This document shows positions 1 through 5,624 of a stretch of DNA of 7,475 bases, piece after piece. Positions within the stretch are counted from its first letter, which is position 1, and every line of letters starts with the position of its first letter. The translations under genes and the position numbers were made by a program. The notes under the pieces are model-generated. The model saw only the letters and a list, made by a program, of their open reading frames with translations, was not told the origin of the DNA and searched no databases. Origin of the DNA: Candidatus Methanogaster sp. UBA203 (GTDB lineage: Archaea > Halobacteriota > Methanosarcinia > Methanosarcinales > Methanogasteraceae); contig DASC01000032.1 of assembly GCA_002503595.1 (NCBI GenBank), positions 1-7,475 on the forward strand. The letters are read 5' to 3'.

Positions 1-446
1 CCAGTTAAAATAACTGATATGTTCTTTAAAATCCCGGCATCAACCAGATACTTCAGTCCTTTTTCCCAGTTCTTTACAGACGAAATCTCATCCAGAAATA
101 TGTACTTTCGGTCCAACCGAAATGTTAGAGCCCAGTCCAGATACTCGTTTATGACTTCAAATAGTTCCTTTTCATTGGATACGAGGTCACAGCTGTAGTA
201 AAAGATGCTTTTAGAATCCCTACCCTCTGTTAACAAATCTTTTATCAAAAGTTTGATTAACGTCGTTTTTCCAACCTGTCTATGACCCCGGAGGGGGTAT
301 ATCTTATCTTTATCAAATTTTATAGAATATTTGATTCAGGGCTTCCATTGAATTGTTGCAGCTTCGAATTCCTTTATTTTCTCACCATTGGATATTTCAG
401 ACGGATCTCTCCACCATGGATTGTGCTTTGGAATCTTATGATCCAT
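1..446 (-). pseudogene. AAA_14/DUF4143-type ATPase, N-terminal half, with in-frame stop; runs off window edge
   Basis: Read on the minus strand from an ATG at 446, the product starts with MDHKIPKHNPWWRDPSEI, an NPWW-type opening I associate with archaeal ATPases of this family. It continues to a Walker A region, LRGHRQVGKTTLIKLL, then FYYSCDLV, a Walker B-like YIFLDEISSVKNWEKGLKYL and VILTG at the window edge. The family usually has RGPRQVGKT, so the His is a small deviation. About 37 codons in, a TGA at 336-338 interrupts the frame, while recognisable sequence continues on both sides in the same frame. A CGA-to-TGA change would explain it. Downstream initiation after the stop would give a protein lacking the NPWW segment. 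The C-terminal DUF4143 part lies outside the window. The exact cellular role of these ATPases is not established. A TATA-like box lies 27 nt ahead of the ATG. Confidence 0.8.
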
Positions 447-469
447 ACTGGTAATAATGTAACTTCTTG

Positions 470-477
470 TTTATATC
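470..477 (-). promoter_or_regulatory. TATA-like box of the ATPase gene
   Basis: The minus strand reads GATATAAA here, centred about 27 nt before the ATG at 446. In archaea this spacing puts transcription start at or next to the start codon, and no Shine-Dalgarno sequence is visible, so a leaderless mRNA is likely. This is inferred from spacing and composition only. Confidence 0.5.
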
Positions 478-493
478 TGACATTCCGCACGTG

Positions 494-521
494 TTTTTGC
501 AAAAAGATCTATTTTTGCAAA
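494..521. repeat. Paired TTTTTGCAAA repeats, possible operator
   Basis: A perfect 12-base palindrome, TTTTTGCAAAAA (494-505), is followed 18 bases later (start to start) by a second TTTTTGCAAA (512-521), with the palindrome AGATCT between them. The pair sits just upstream of the TATA-like box of the minus-strand ATPase gene, where archaeal activators or repressors often bind. No known regulator motif is recognised. The assignment as an operator is inference. Confidence 0.35.
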
Positions 522-738
522 TGGTGGATAGTGGCTACTGATAGTGATTTTGGGGTTTTCAAGATAATCGCTTTAGTATAATTCATATTTTTACATAAAC
601 ATGTAAAGCAGTCCATGTTGAAATCGGATAGGTTGTACCACTACAATATAAAAATAATATTTTATGGATATTCAAAATCGTTATCAGTAGAAATTATGAA
701 AAATGGATGGCGACCTGCGGAATGTCAGTTATATAACT

Positions 739-758
739 TTGGTCAGTTGATTGACCAA
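739..758. repeat. 7-bp inverted repeat TTGGTCA/TGACCAA beside a TATA-like box
   Basis: The arms TTGGTCA and TGACCAA are perfect and separated by 6 bases. A third TGGTCA half-site follows at 774-779, with TTTATAAATA between (762-771). The arrangement resembles an operator overlapping a promoter, but no gene follows convincingly in either direction, so it may be a leftover regulatory region. Confidence 0.3.
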
Positions 759-795
759 CTCTTTATAAATAAATGGTCAAGACAATGACTACTAT

Positions 796-942
796 TCATG
801 GATCCTTTCCGTTCCATGTAATCGAAGAGAACCTGTTTTTTTCAGGCGAGACGGTGACATCAATTCTGGTAGTTTTCATGATGGTGAAGAACTGAAATAA
901 GCCCATACCATGCGCTGCCGTCTCTGCCCCACATACATTCAC
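796..942 (-). other. Short unrecognised open segment, possible gene remnant
   Basis: One minus-strand frame is open for about 49 codons, from a possible GTG after a stop, and includes CGAETAAHGMGLFQFFTIMK and later SPEKNRFSSITWNGKDP before TGA. The HGMGLF stretch loosely resembles the glycine-rich G2 box of GHKL ATPases such as histidine kinases, but this is far too weak for an assignment. No ribosome site or promoter was identified. It could be chance, or the tail of a deleted gene. Confidence 0.2.
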
Positions 943-1001
943 AGATCATCTCACACACGCGACCCCTCCACGGATGCCCACGAATTCATTCAGTGTGGCA
1001 C

Positions 1002-1014
1002 GGCTGGGGCAGCC
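1002..1014 (-). terminator. Small GC hairpin after mtrG
   Basis: The minus strand reads GGCTG-CCC-CAGCC, a 5-bp stem starting 10 bases after the mtrG stop. No T-rich tract follows, so as a terminator it is weak. It may simply be an RNA 3' end structure or chance. Confidence 0.2.
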
Positions 1015-1024
1015 ATAACCGATT

Positions 1025-1189
1025 CTACCACCCCAAAAGACTCACCATTATCAGTGCGATAACAGCGCCCAGGGTAATCCCGATACACCGTCCGATCATC
1101 GTTCCCCTGCTCTGAATGATCTCTGCGCCAGCAAACTCGATGTTCTCCTCAGCCCGGTCCAACCGTTTCATCATCTTCTCGTAGTCCAT
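1025..1189 (-). CDS. mtrG: Tetrahydromethanopterin S-methyltransferase subunit G
   Basis: This 54-residue protein is a small anchored subunit of the Mtr complex, which moves the methyl group from N5-methyl-tetrahydromethanopterin to coenzyme M and pumps sodium. The N-terminal half (MDYEKMMKRLDRAEENIEFA) is a charged helix of the kind MtrG places at the cytoplasmic face. Residues about 36-53 form a membrane helix ending LLGW. The start is supported by GAGGAGGG 6 nt upstream, overlapping the mtrF stop. It is shorter than many MtrG proteins (roughly 70-85 residues), lacking their N-terminal extension, and is easily missed by length cutoffs. Assignment rests on position after mtrF, the helix-plus-anchor architecture and the IGRxIG-like motif. 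It is the last Mtr gene here. It ends in TAG, unlike the other Mtr genes, which end in TGA. Confidence 0.85.
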   Translation of the reverse strand: MDYEKMMKRLDRAEENIEFAGAEIIQSRGTMIGRCIGITLGAVIALIMVSLLGW

Positions 1190-1201
1190 AACAAACCCTC
1201 C

Positions 1202-1414
1202 TCAGAATCCTCCCGCACCAACAAGCATCAGCAACAACGCACAGAGAAACCCGATCACGAGATAGATCCTCGTCCCGGATAGTCCTGAGTACGTGCGCTG
1301 ATCCCTACCGATCAGGAGTGCCCGGCGTTTTATGCTCTCTGTCATCCGCTCAGTCTCCCGTGTATTCGGGGCATGAAGTTCAGGGATCATCTCTTTTTCT
1401 TTTTCGGCTCTCAT
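1202..1414 (-). CDS. mtrF: Tetrahydromethanopterin S-methyltransferase subunit F
   Basis: This 70-residue Mtr subunit has a cytoplasmic N-terminal region and a single C-terminal membrane helix (about residues 48-68, ending MLVGAGGF). The segment RRALLIGRDQRTYSGLSGTR matches the conserved RxxLIGRxQRxxSGLxxTR core of MtrF just before the anchor. MtrF is homologous to the C-terminal region of MtrA and helps hold the complex together. The ATG overlaps the mtrA stop as ATGA, and AGGAGGT lies 4 nt ahead, so translation is probably coupled to mtrA. The N-terminus carries a charged lead (MRAEKEKEMIPEL) that seems specific to this lineage. Confidence 0.92.
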   Translation of the reverse strand: MRAEKEKEMIPELHAPNTRETERMTESIKRRALLIGRDQRTYSGLSGTRIYLVIGFLCALLLMLVGAGGF

Positions 1415-2094
1415 AAAAACCTCCTGATTGCAAAGATTAACAATGTGACAACAAAACCAGACGTCAGCCCCTGCCAGATTCCGGATACTATACCGGACAT
1501 AAATTTATTCAGTTTGCCAAGATCCTTCACTTCCTGCTCAAGGCTGCGCAGTCTCGACTCTATCGAGACCGCTTCCGGCGTCAGGATCGTGTCGCTCCCC
1601 CCATCTGCTTGTGCTGCCTTTCCAAGGGTAACGATCATCGGTTCTGCAGGAAACGGGTCCTTTGGAGCACAGGAGTCGATAGCCTGCCCGATCTGCCCCA
1701 TATCCTCGACATTCACCAGATCGATGATCTCAACCTGCTCCCTGAACCGATCAACCTCCTTTGAGGTCAGATTCGAGATGAACGGGATTGCGCCGGATGC
1801 GCCGACGATCCTGTTCTTCTCATCGATTCCTGCCTTGTGAATCGCAAGGAATGCATCACCTGCAAGATGTCCGTGAACCTCGGCTCCGCAGATGATGAGA
1901 TACCTGATACAGGGGTTTGAGATGATGTTTGCAATCACCTTCTCAATCCCGATATTCTCGGTCTTCATGGTGCCGGAGATCGCGATCTTGTCGATTACTC
2001 CTGATACATCGATGCTGCTTCCAAGCGTTACCAGTACTATCTGGTTCTTCTCATCGCCAACCCTGAACTCACCGGATACAGCGGGCCAACCCAT
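1411..2094 (-). CDS. mtrA: Tetrahydromethanopterin S-methyltransferase subunit A (cobamide-binding)
   Basis: MtrA carries the corrinoid cofactor that accepts the methyl group before transfer to coenzyme M. With the start chosen here the protein has 227 residues and opens with MGWPAVSGEFRVG, as MtrA proteins do. The motif ICGAEVHGHLAGD includes the conserved EVxGH histidine (His76), the lower axial ligand to cobalt in characterised MtrA. GASGAIPF follows at 98-105, then QVEIIDLVNVED. A hydrophobic helix near residues 204-224 anchors it in the membrane, ending in RRFL. The ATG at 2094 is preferred because GGAGGT lies 7 nt ahead and only one base separates it from the mtrB stop. An ATG at 2112 would add six residues and lacks such a site. 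The last bases overlap mtrF. Confidence 0.97.
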   Translation of the reverse strand: MGWPAVSGEFRVGDEKNQIVLVTLGSSIDVSGVIDKIAISGTMKTENIGIEKVIANIISNPCIRYLIICGAEVHGHLAGDAFLAIHKAGIDEKNRIVGASGAIPFISNLTSKEVDRFREQVEIIDLVNVEDMGQIGQAIDSCAPKDPFPAEPMIVTLGKAAQADGGSDTILTPEAVSIESRLRSLEQEVKDLGKLNKFMSGIVSGIWQGLTSGFVVTLLIFAIRRFL

Positions 2095-2095
2095 C

Positions 2096-2398
2096 TCATA
2101 GACCTCCTGCAAGAATCAACAGAATAGCAACCGCAGCAAGCCCGAGAATGAAACCGATGACGGCGTTGGAAACCCTCCCGAGGTTCAGGTAGATCCCCTC
2201 GCGATTCGGATACGATGGATATGGTACCGTGGCTGGATTCAGCGAATCCACAAGATCGATTGCGGCGCGTTCGATCTCTTCGATCCGGTCTGCCAGCTCC
2301 GCAATATTCGCAATCGGTAGGCTCGGGTCCATCTCGGCTGCGATGCCGCTTGCAGGGTCGATTGCAACGTTTACGTCCGGGTCTACTATCACGTACAT
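2096..2398 (-). CDS. mtrB: Tetrahydromethanopterin S-methyltransferase subunit B
   Basis: This 100-residue protein has the length usual for MtrB. It begins MYVIVDPDVNVAIDPASGIA, followed by an acidic helical stretch (about 33-52) and a proline/tyrosine-rich turn, PATVPYPSYPNREG. A C-terminal membrane helix spans about 78-97. MtrB is one of the small single-span subunits of the membrane methyltransferase. It starts 3 nt after the mtrC stop, with a GCGGAG site inside the mtrC end, and stops one base before mtrA. The tight spacing fits one polycistronic mRNA. Confidence 0.94.
   Translation of the reverse strand: MYVIVDPDVNVAIDPASGIAAEMDPSLPIANIAELADRIEEIERAAIDLVDSLNPATVPYPSYPNREGIYLNLGRVSNAVIGFILGLAAVAILLILAGGL
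2102..2107 (-). promoter_or_regulatory. Ribosome binding site that fixes the mtrA start
   Basis: GGAGGT, within the last codons of mtrB, is spaced 7 nt from the ATG at 2094. It falls downstream of the alternative ATG at 2112, so it can only serve the shorter form. Confidence 0.75.
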
Positions 2399-2401
2399 GA
2401 T

Positions 2402-3145
2402 TCAATGCTCCGCAGGTGAATATCCTGTCCACCTTATCTCATAGATATCGGATTTAACCAGCCTATACCACGCAACGACCGCGATTACGAGTCCAAATGC
2501 ACTCACCACAACGATTGCCACATCATCCGAAACCGGCATCGCTGGTCCGCTGGCGAGCATCGCAACGATTCCGATCACAAGCGTTGTCATACATGCCTCG
2601 ACGAGAGCGAGCATCAATGTGCGCTTCTGGTTCTCGCCGGCACCGGTGCTGGCGTTGTACGGATGCAGCACCGCAAGTGTAATTATTATGTAAATAAATG
2701 GATATAAACCATAGTTGCTTCCCAGGATCAGGAGAAATCCTGCTGTGATTAGAGCAGTGGATGCCGCGATGACAGCACTGTTCAGCTCAATTCTCGGAAT
2801 CTTCATCCGTATCACCTTATCTGCAAGTACACCTGTGGCAAGACCGACCACAAGCGAGATTGCGACAACCGCTGCCACATACAAAAGCGGCGTTGATCTG
2901 CAAGAGAATGGCAGCGATGTTACGAATGCGGATGTTGCGCCAACAGCAGCCCCCCAGTAACCGATGGATGCATTTCCAGTACCGAGCCCGTACTTTGCCA
3001 TGCCACGAATCGAGTTTGCAGCGGACAAGAACGGAATCCAGAGAAGGACGATTCCAATAGAGATCCCGTGCCCGATCAGGAGGATTCCTGCTATGCCGCT
3101 TAATAGTGCCGCTCCGAAGAGTGTGTGGATCTGTATCTCTTTCAC
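2402..3145 (-). CDS. mtrC: Tetrahydromethanopterin S-methyltransferase subunit C
   Basis: MtrC is one of the three polytopic subunits (C, D, E) that form the membrane module tied to sodium transport. The 247 residues contain several hydrophobic segments and two family signatures: ANSIRGMAKYGLGTG (43-57) and HPYNASTGAGENQKRTL (161-177). The start is a GTG overlapping the mtrD stop as GTGA, with GGGGTGA a few bases ahead. It is slightly shorter than the roughly 265 residues of characterised MtrC, mainly at the N-terminus. The C-terminal tail (KSDIYEIRWTGYSPAEH) is cytoplasmic and polar. Confidence 0.96.
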   Translation of the reverse strand: MKEIQIHTLFGAALLSGIAGILLIGHGISIGIVLLWIPFLSAANSIRGMAKYGLGTGNASIGYWGAAVGATSAFVTSLPFSCRSTPLLYVAAVVAISLVVGLATGVLADKVIRMKIPRIELNSAVIAASTALITAGFLLILGSNYGLYPFIYIIITLAVLHPYNASTGAGENQKRTLMLALVEACMTTLVIGIVAMLASGPAMPVSDDVAIVVVSAFGLVIAVVAWYRLVKSDIYEIRWTGYSPAEH

Positions 3146-3879
3146 TCAATCACCCCGGAGACTGCAAGCTCGCAGACCGCATAGATTACACAAGCCACAA
3201 TCGAGGATGTGACAAGGCAGCTGATAAACGTCCTGTGCATACTCCTGATCTTCATGTCAAACATCCCTTCCGTCTTTCCGACAAGCACATAAGCCGGAAG
3301 TACGCTGTTTATCAGGAACACGCCAGCAGCAACGATTCCTGCAAGTGTTACCGCATTCTCAGTGGCAATTCCTGGCAGAGTCATCGAATACACCGCATAA
3401 AAGACAAGAGCGCCGCCAGCGCCGCCCATGAGCGCGCCGAAACCGCCGCTCACAGCAGTCTGAAAGGGCATGCCGTGACCATCGGTTCCGGGAGATGTGT
3501 ACCCCTCCTGCTCAAAACCCGTGATGATATCCTTTGTGCCGCCAAACGTGGATTTTCCTGCTGCAGTCTGACCAGATACCGGTGGAGCACCTATGCCGAA
3601 TGCAAGCATGATATTTCCGCAGAGAATCGTTATCAAGAGCATCAGGGCAGAGCCGACCGCGCCGGATACGATGACCGGTGCAAGCCCGGAATCGATGCTG
3701 TATGCCGCGGCATAGATACCGGCAAGACCCGCACCTGCTGATAGCATGCTCGGTCCTGTTGCGATACCTGTTGCGGCAGCCATTGCGCCTGTCGCGCTCG
3801 CCGGGATGAAGTGGACGCAGACTCCGACGAGAACGCCGCCTGCAATTATCATGATTGTGGCTGTTACCGGGTCTACCAT
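3142..3879 (-). CDS. mtrD: Tetrahydromethanopterin S-methyltransferase subunit D
   Basis: This 245-residue membrane subunit of the sodium-translocating Mtr module opens with a helix (IMIIAGGVLVGVCVHFIPAS), then glycine/alanine-rich segments typical of MtrD (ATGIATGPSMLSAGAGLAG). The hydrophilic loop contains the conserved YTSPGTDGHGMP (117-128). About six membrane helices are apparent, the last near 207-240. The ATG lies 3 nt after the mtrE stop, with GAGGA about 8 nt ahead overlapping that junction. Length and order match the family, and nothing appears damaged. Confidence 0.96.
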   Translation of the reverse strand: MVDPVTATIMIIAGGVLVGVCVHFIPASATGAMAAATGIATGPSMLSAGAGLAGIYAAAYSIDSGLAPVIVSGAVGSALMLLITILCGNIMLAFGIGAPPVSGQTAAGKSTFGGTKDIITGFEQEGYTSPGTDGHGMPFQTAVSGGFGALMGGAGGALVFYAVYSMTLPGIATENAVTLAGIVAAGVFLINSVLPAYVLVGKTEGMFDMKIRSMHRTFISCLVTSSIVACVIYAVCELAVSGVIE

Positions 3880-3882
3880 ATT

Positions 3883-4770
3883 TCAGTCCTCAGTATATCG
3901 TCCGTATCTCTTCCTGGTATATACCTCAAGCAGGTATATGAATATTAGAATAATCAGAACAAGCACCGACACGACGATAACACCAGTCCAAACGCCGGCA
4001 AACGTGAACAACCTGCTCCACGCATCAAGGAAGATGAGCATACCAAAAGCAAGACCTGTGACCAGCCCCCCAAACCGCATCGTGAAGTACGGCGTGTCCA
4101 CAGAGTTGCGGTAGCCGTACTCCCCCTTCACATCGATATCTCCCTGAACAGAGATCGGGATGCCCGAACCAAATATGTAATGCTGATAGAGCCGCTCTGC
4201 GCCGTAATATATGTCGCCTGTGGATGACCCGATTGCGCCAATCGTTATTCCGAAGAAGAATGCAAGGAGCGGGACTGAAAATGGATTTCCAAGCAGACCG
4301 TGCGCGGCAAAGGCTAAAAGGGTCAGCATAAGCGCGGTCAAGAATCCATACGCAGCGTCGAGAGGTAATGGTGTGAGCAAAGAATCCCAGTACAGCGTCT
4401 GCTCAAAGTTCTTCATGCTCGCAATCCTTGAAATGTGAGATAATGCCCCATAAGCACATAGTAGTAGTGTGGAAGCTGTGGCTCCGATGATCGATGCGAT
4501 CAGCACAGCGAATGCATCTCCTCCGAAATGCGTTGTCAAGAGATATGCAATCGTTGCAGCGGTTGTTGCCCAGAGCGCATTCGCCGGAGGCTCACCAGAG
4601 ATTGCTTTATTGAAATAACGATGCCGATTGCCGATCTGCGGTGCAAGCTGCACCTGCGAGTTCGGGTTGCTCGCAGAACCCGCGTTTGATTCACTGTCCT
4701 CGAATATCCCTGCGAGGAATGCGAGGAAACCTGCCAGCGCCGTTCCGAGCAGGAGGGAGATGGCTGCCAT
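3883..4770 (-). CDS. mtrE: Tetrahydromethanopterin S-methyltransferase subunit E
   Basis: MtrE is the first gene of the canonical Mtr operon and part of its membrane module. From the ATG chosen here the protein has 295 residues, the usual family length. It begins with a membrane helix (MAAISLLLGTALAGFLAFLA), followed by the strongly conserved SNAGSASNPNSQVQLAPQIG and HRYFNKAISGE (28-60). Further helices lie near 62-80, 84-107, 139-160, 165-182, 233-252 and 257-282, and GSSTGDIYYGAERLYQ is at 181-196. The frame is open 29 codons further to a GTG at 4857 that overlaps the upstream gene's stop. That extra stretch (TEVPYRADKGETSEQPKGLS) is absent from MtrE and looks like a leftover of the neighbouring B12-domain gene. 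No strong ribosome site precedes the ATG at 4770, so initiation at GTG or by coupling remains possible. Confidence 0.95.
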   Translation of the reverse strand: MAAISLLLGTALAGFLAFLAGIFEDSESNAGSASNPNSQVQLAPQIGNRHRYFNKAISGEPPANALWATTAATIAYLLTTHFGGDAFAVLIASIIGATASTLLLCAYGALSHISRIASMKNFEQTLYWDSLLTPLPLDAAYGFLTALMLTLLAFAAHGLLGNPFSVPLLAFFFGITIGAIGSSTGDIYYGAERLYQHYIFGSGIPISVQGDIDVKGEYGYRNSVDTPYFTMRFGGLVTGLAFGMLIFLDAWSRLFTFAGVWTGVIVVSVLVLIILIFIYLLEVYTRKRYGRYTED

Positions 4771-4857
4771 TATGGTTTCAGGGGGGATTGAGAGCGATAA
4801 ACCTTTTGGTTGCTCCGATGTTTCACCTTTATCCGCCCTGTAGGGAACCTCTGTCAC
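4771..4857 (-). other. Remnant linker of the B12-domain gene fused in frame to mtrE
   Basis: Between the B12-domain stop and the preferred mtrE start, the mtrE frame reads VTEVPYRADKGETSEQPKGL. This resembles the G(V/I)xxxxYRxxGExxxxP linker that follows the B12 domain in radical SAM proteins of this kind. The upstream frame ends LEG at a GGGG run (4857-4860). One extra G would join LEG to VTEVPYR and run directly into MtrE. So the segment is probably a piece of the truncated gene after a one-base loss, or the product of a frameshift during translation. Confidence 0.55.
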
Positions 4858-5312
4858 CCCTCCAGTGTCTCACCGGAGTGCAATCGCTCCACAACCTCCT
4901 TAAATGTGATCCCGCCCTGTCCCCTGACCACGATATCGATATTGGGGTTCGCAAGTGTCTGTTCTGGCTGGGTGGTGGGATGGTAGCCGCCCCAGATCAC
5001 AGGCAGGTCTGGATACTGCTCTTTCACTGCGGCTGACACATTAAGCCCGTCCCTGATCTGGTAGCAGGTCATGCTGCTCACCCCAAAGCAGAGGGTATCG
5101 CGGCAGGCTTTCAATATCATCTCGGTGTAGTTGGCGTCTACAGGGGCATTGATGATCGCAACCGTGAAGTCATCCATGGCCATCCTGACTAATGCCAGCA
5201 GGGACAGGGGGATATTGACAAGAGGCACCTGGAGTGACGTGGTCATCTCGTTGACGACGGCTACCGAGTGCTTCACTGGCATGGGGTTAAACAGGACGAT
5301 ATCGGATGGCAT
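4854..5312 (-). pseudogene. Truncated B12-dependent radical SAM protein: cobalamin-binding domain only
   Basis: The 152 residues form a cobalamin-binding Rossmann-like domain as found at the N-terminus of B12-radical SAM enzymes. The sequence shows DIVLFNPMP, VPLVNIPLSLLALVRM, LCFGVSSMTCYQ, then PVIWGGYHPTTQPEQTL (104-120) and IDIVVRGQGGITFKEVVERL (125-144). The usual GEGE near the end reads GQGG here. There is no DxHxxG base-off motif, as expected for this subfamily. The radical SAM domain with its CxxxCxxC cluster is missing: the frame ends in TGA at a G run, and only a short linker-like tail continues in the -1 frame before mtrE begins. It is first in the presumed Mtr transcript. It may be a remnant that supplies a promoter, or a functional stand-alone corrinoid-binding protein beside a corrinoid enzyme. 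Confidence 0.75.
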
Positions 5313-5335
5313 AGTACTGACATGGAGAGGGGGTA

Positions 5336-5344
5336 GATATAATT
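5336..5344 (-). promoter_or_regulatory. Probable promoter of the B12-domain/mtr transcript
   Basis: The minus strand reads AATTATATC, an archaeal TATA-like box centred about 28 nt before the ATG at 5312. No Shine-Dalgarno precedes that ATG (the leader is pyrimidine-rich CCCCCTCTCC), which fits a leaderless start. Because the genes down to mtrG are tightly packed, this is the most likely promoter for the Mtr run. An additional internal promoter ahead of mtrE was not evident. Confidence 0.5.
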
Positions 5345-5451
5345 GTTAGGGGTGGGTGGCGCATCGAATTGTTCAGAAAGACGCAAGTGGACAGTTCATT
5401 ACAGGTTAAACGGAGCTGCCACGCCCATAGTGGTGACAGTTCTGCTCACAG

Positions 5452-5459
5452 GTTTATAT
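5452..5459 (+). promoter_or_regulatory. TATA-like box ahead of a small plus-strand ORF
   Basis: TTTATATG centred 29 nt ahead of the ATG at 5484 has the spacing of a leaderless archaeal promoter. It points away from the mtr promoter, so the two would be divergent. Confidence 0.4.
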
Positions 5460-5483
5460 GGGATGAGTTTCGATTTATCCGAC

Positions 5484-5618
5484 ATGGAACGAGGAGAGAT
5501 TCACCACGACCGATACATGAATTTGCTACTGGCTGATTGCATGCAAGACATTGGCGCAGCCAAGCCGAACGCGGAAAAAGCGATGTATAGGCTCGGTACG
5601 TATAGTCGCGGGGTTTAA
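5484..5618 (+). CDS. Hypothetical 44-residue protein
   Basis: I do not recognise this protein. From the ATG placed 29 nt after a TATA-like box it reads MERGEIHHDRYMNLLLADCM and ends MYRLGTYSRGV. It is small, soluble and likely helical. The same frame is open upstream to an ATG at 5463 and a TTG at 5343, but the earlier part (VTVLLTGLYGMSF) overlaps the presumed promoter. No ribosome site precedes any of these starts. The stop is 6 nt before the start of a decayed membrane protein gene, so the two may once have been cotranscribed. It could also be the C-terminal piece of a larger lost gene. Confidence 0.4.
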   Translation: MERGEIHHDRYMNLLLADCMQDIGAAKPNAEKAMYRLGTYSRGV

Positions 5619-5624
5619 TTACTT

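Larger units (their letters stand above)
447..1024. other. Gene-poor spacer between the ATPase gene and mtrG
   Basis: No convincing gene was found on either strand. Up to about 780 the stretch is AT-rich and holds several inverted repeats: TTTACAT/ATGTAAA (590-596 and 601-607) and TTGGTCA/TGACCAA (739-745 and 752-758). A further TGGTCA copy is at 774-779, and TTTATAAATA at 762-771 resembles a TATA box. From about 800 the composition becomes more balanced, and a short minus-strand open segment (listed separately) may be a gene remnant. The position where mtrH would be expected, right after mtrG, falls here, and no MtrH-like start or sequence is visible. Confidence 0.6.

Noticed and set aside
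2..16. Inverted repeat CAGTTA-AAA-TAACTG
   Set aside because: It lies inside the conserved ATPase coding frame next to the VILTG motif, so coding constraint is a sufficient explanation.
282..581. A 99-codon plus-strand open frame
   Set aside because: It lies largely opposite the clear ATPase frame, has low-complexity hydrophobic and aromatic composition, no ribosome site and no family resemblance.
1025..1027. Read-through of the mtrG TAG, for example as pyrrolysine
   Set aside because: Only 12 more codons follow before TGA, without conserved sequence. The protein already ends normally after its membrane helix.
2037..2432. A 131-codon arginine-rich minus-strand frame across mtrB, and several similar frames across mtrC, mtrD and mtrE
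   Set aside because: They are shadows of conserved mtr genes. Their arginine- and serine-rich composition is what out-of-frame reading of GC-rich coding DNA gives.
4640..5036. Plus-strand open frames opposite the mtrE start and the B12-domain fragment
   Set aside because: They are antisense to well-supported conserved sequence and show no promoter, ribosome site or recognisable domain.
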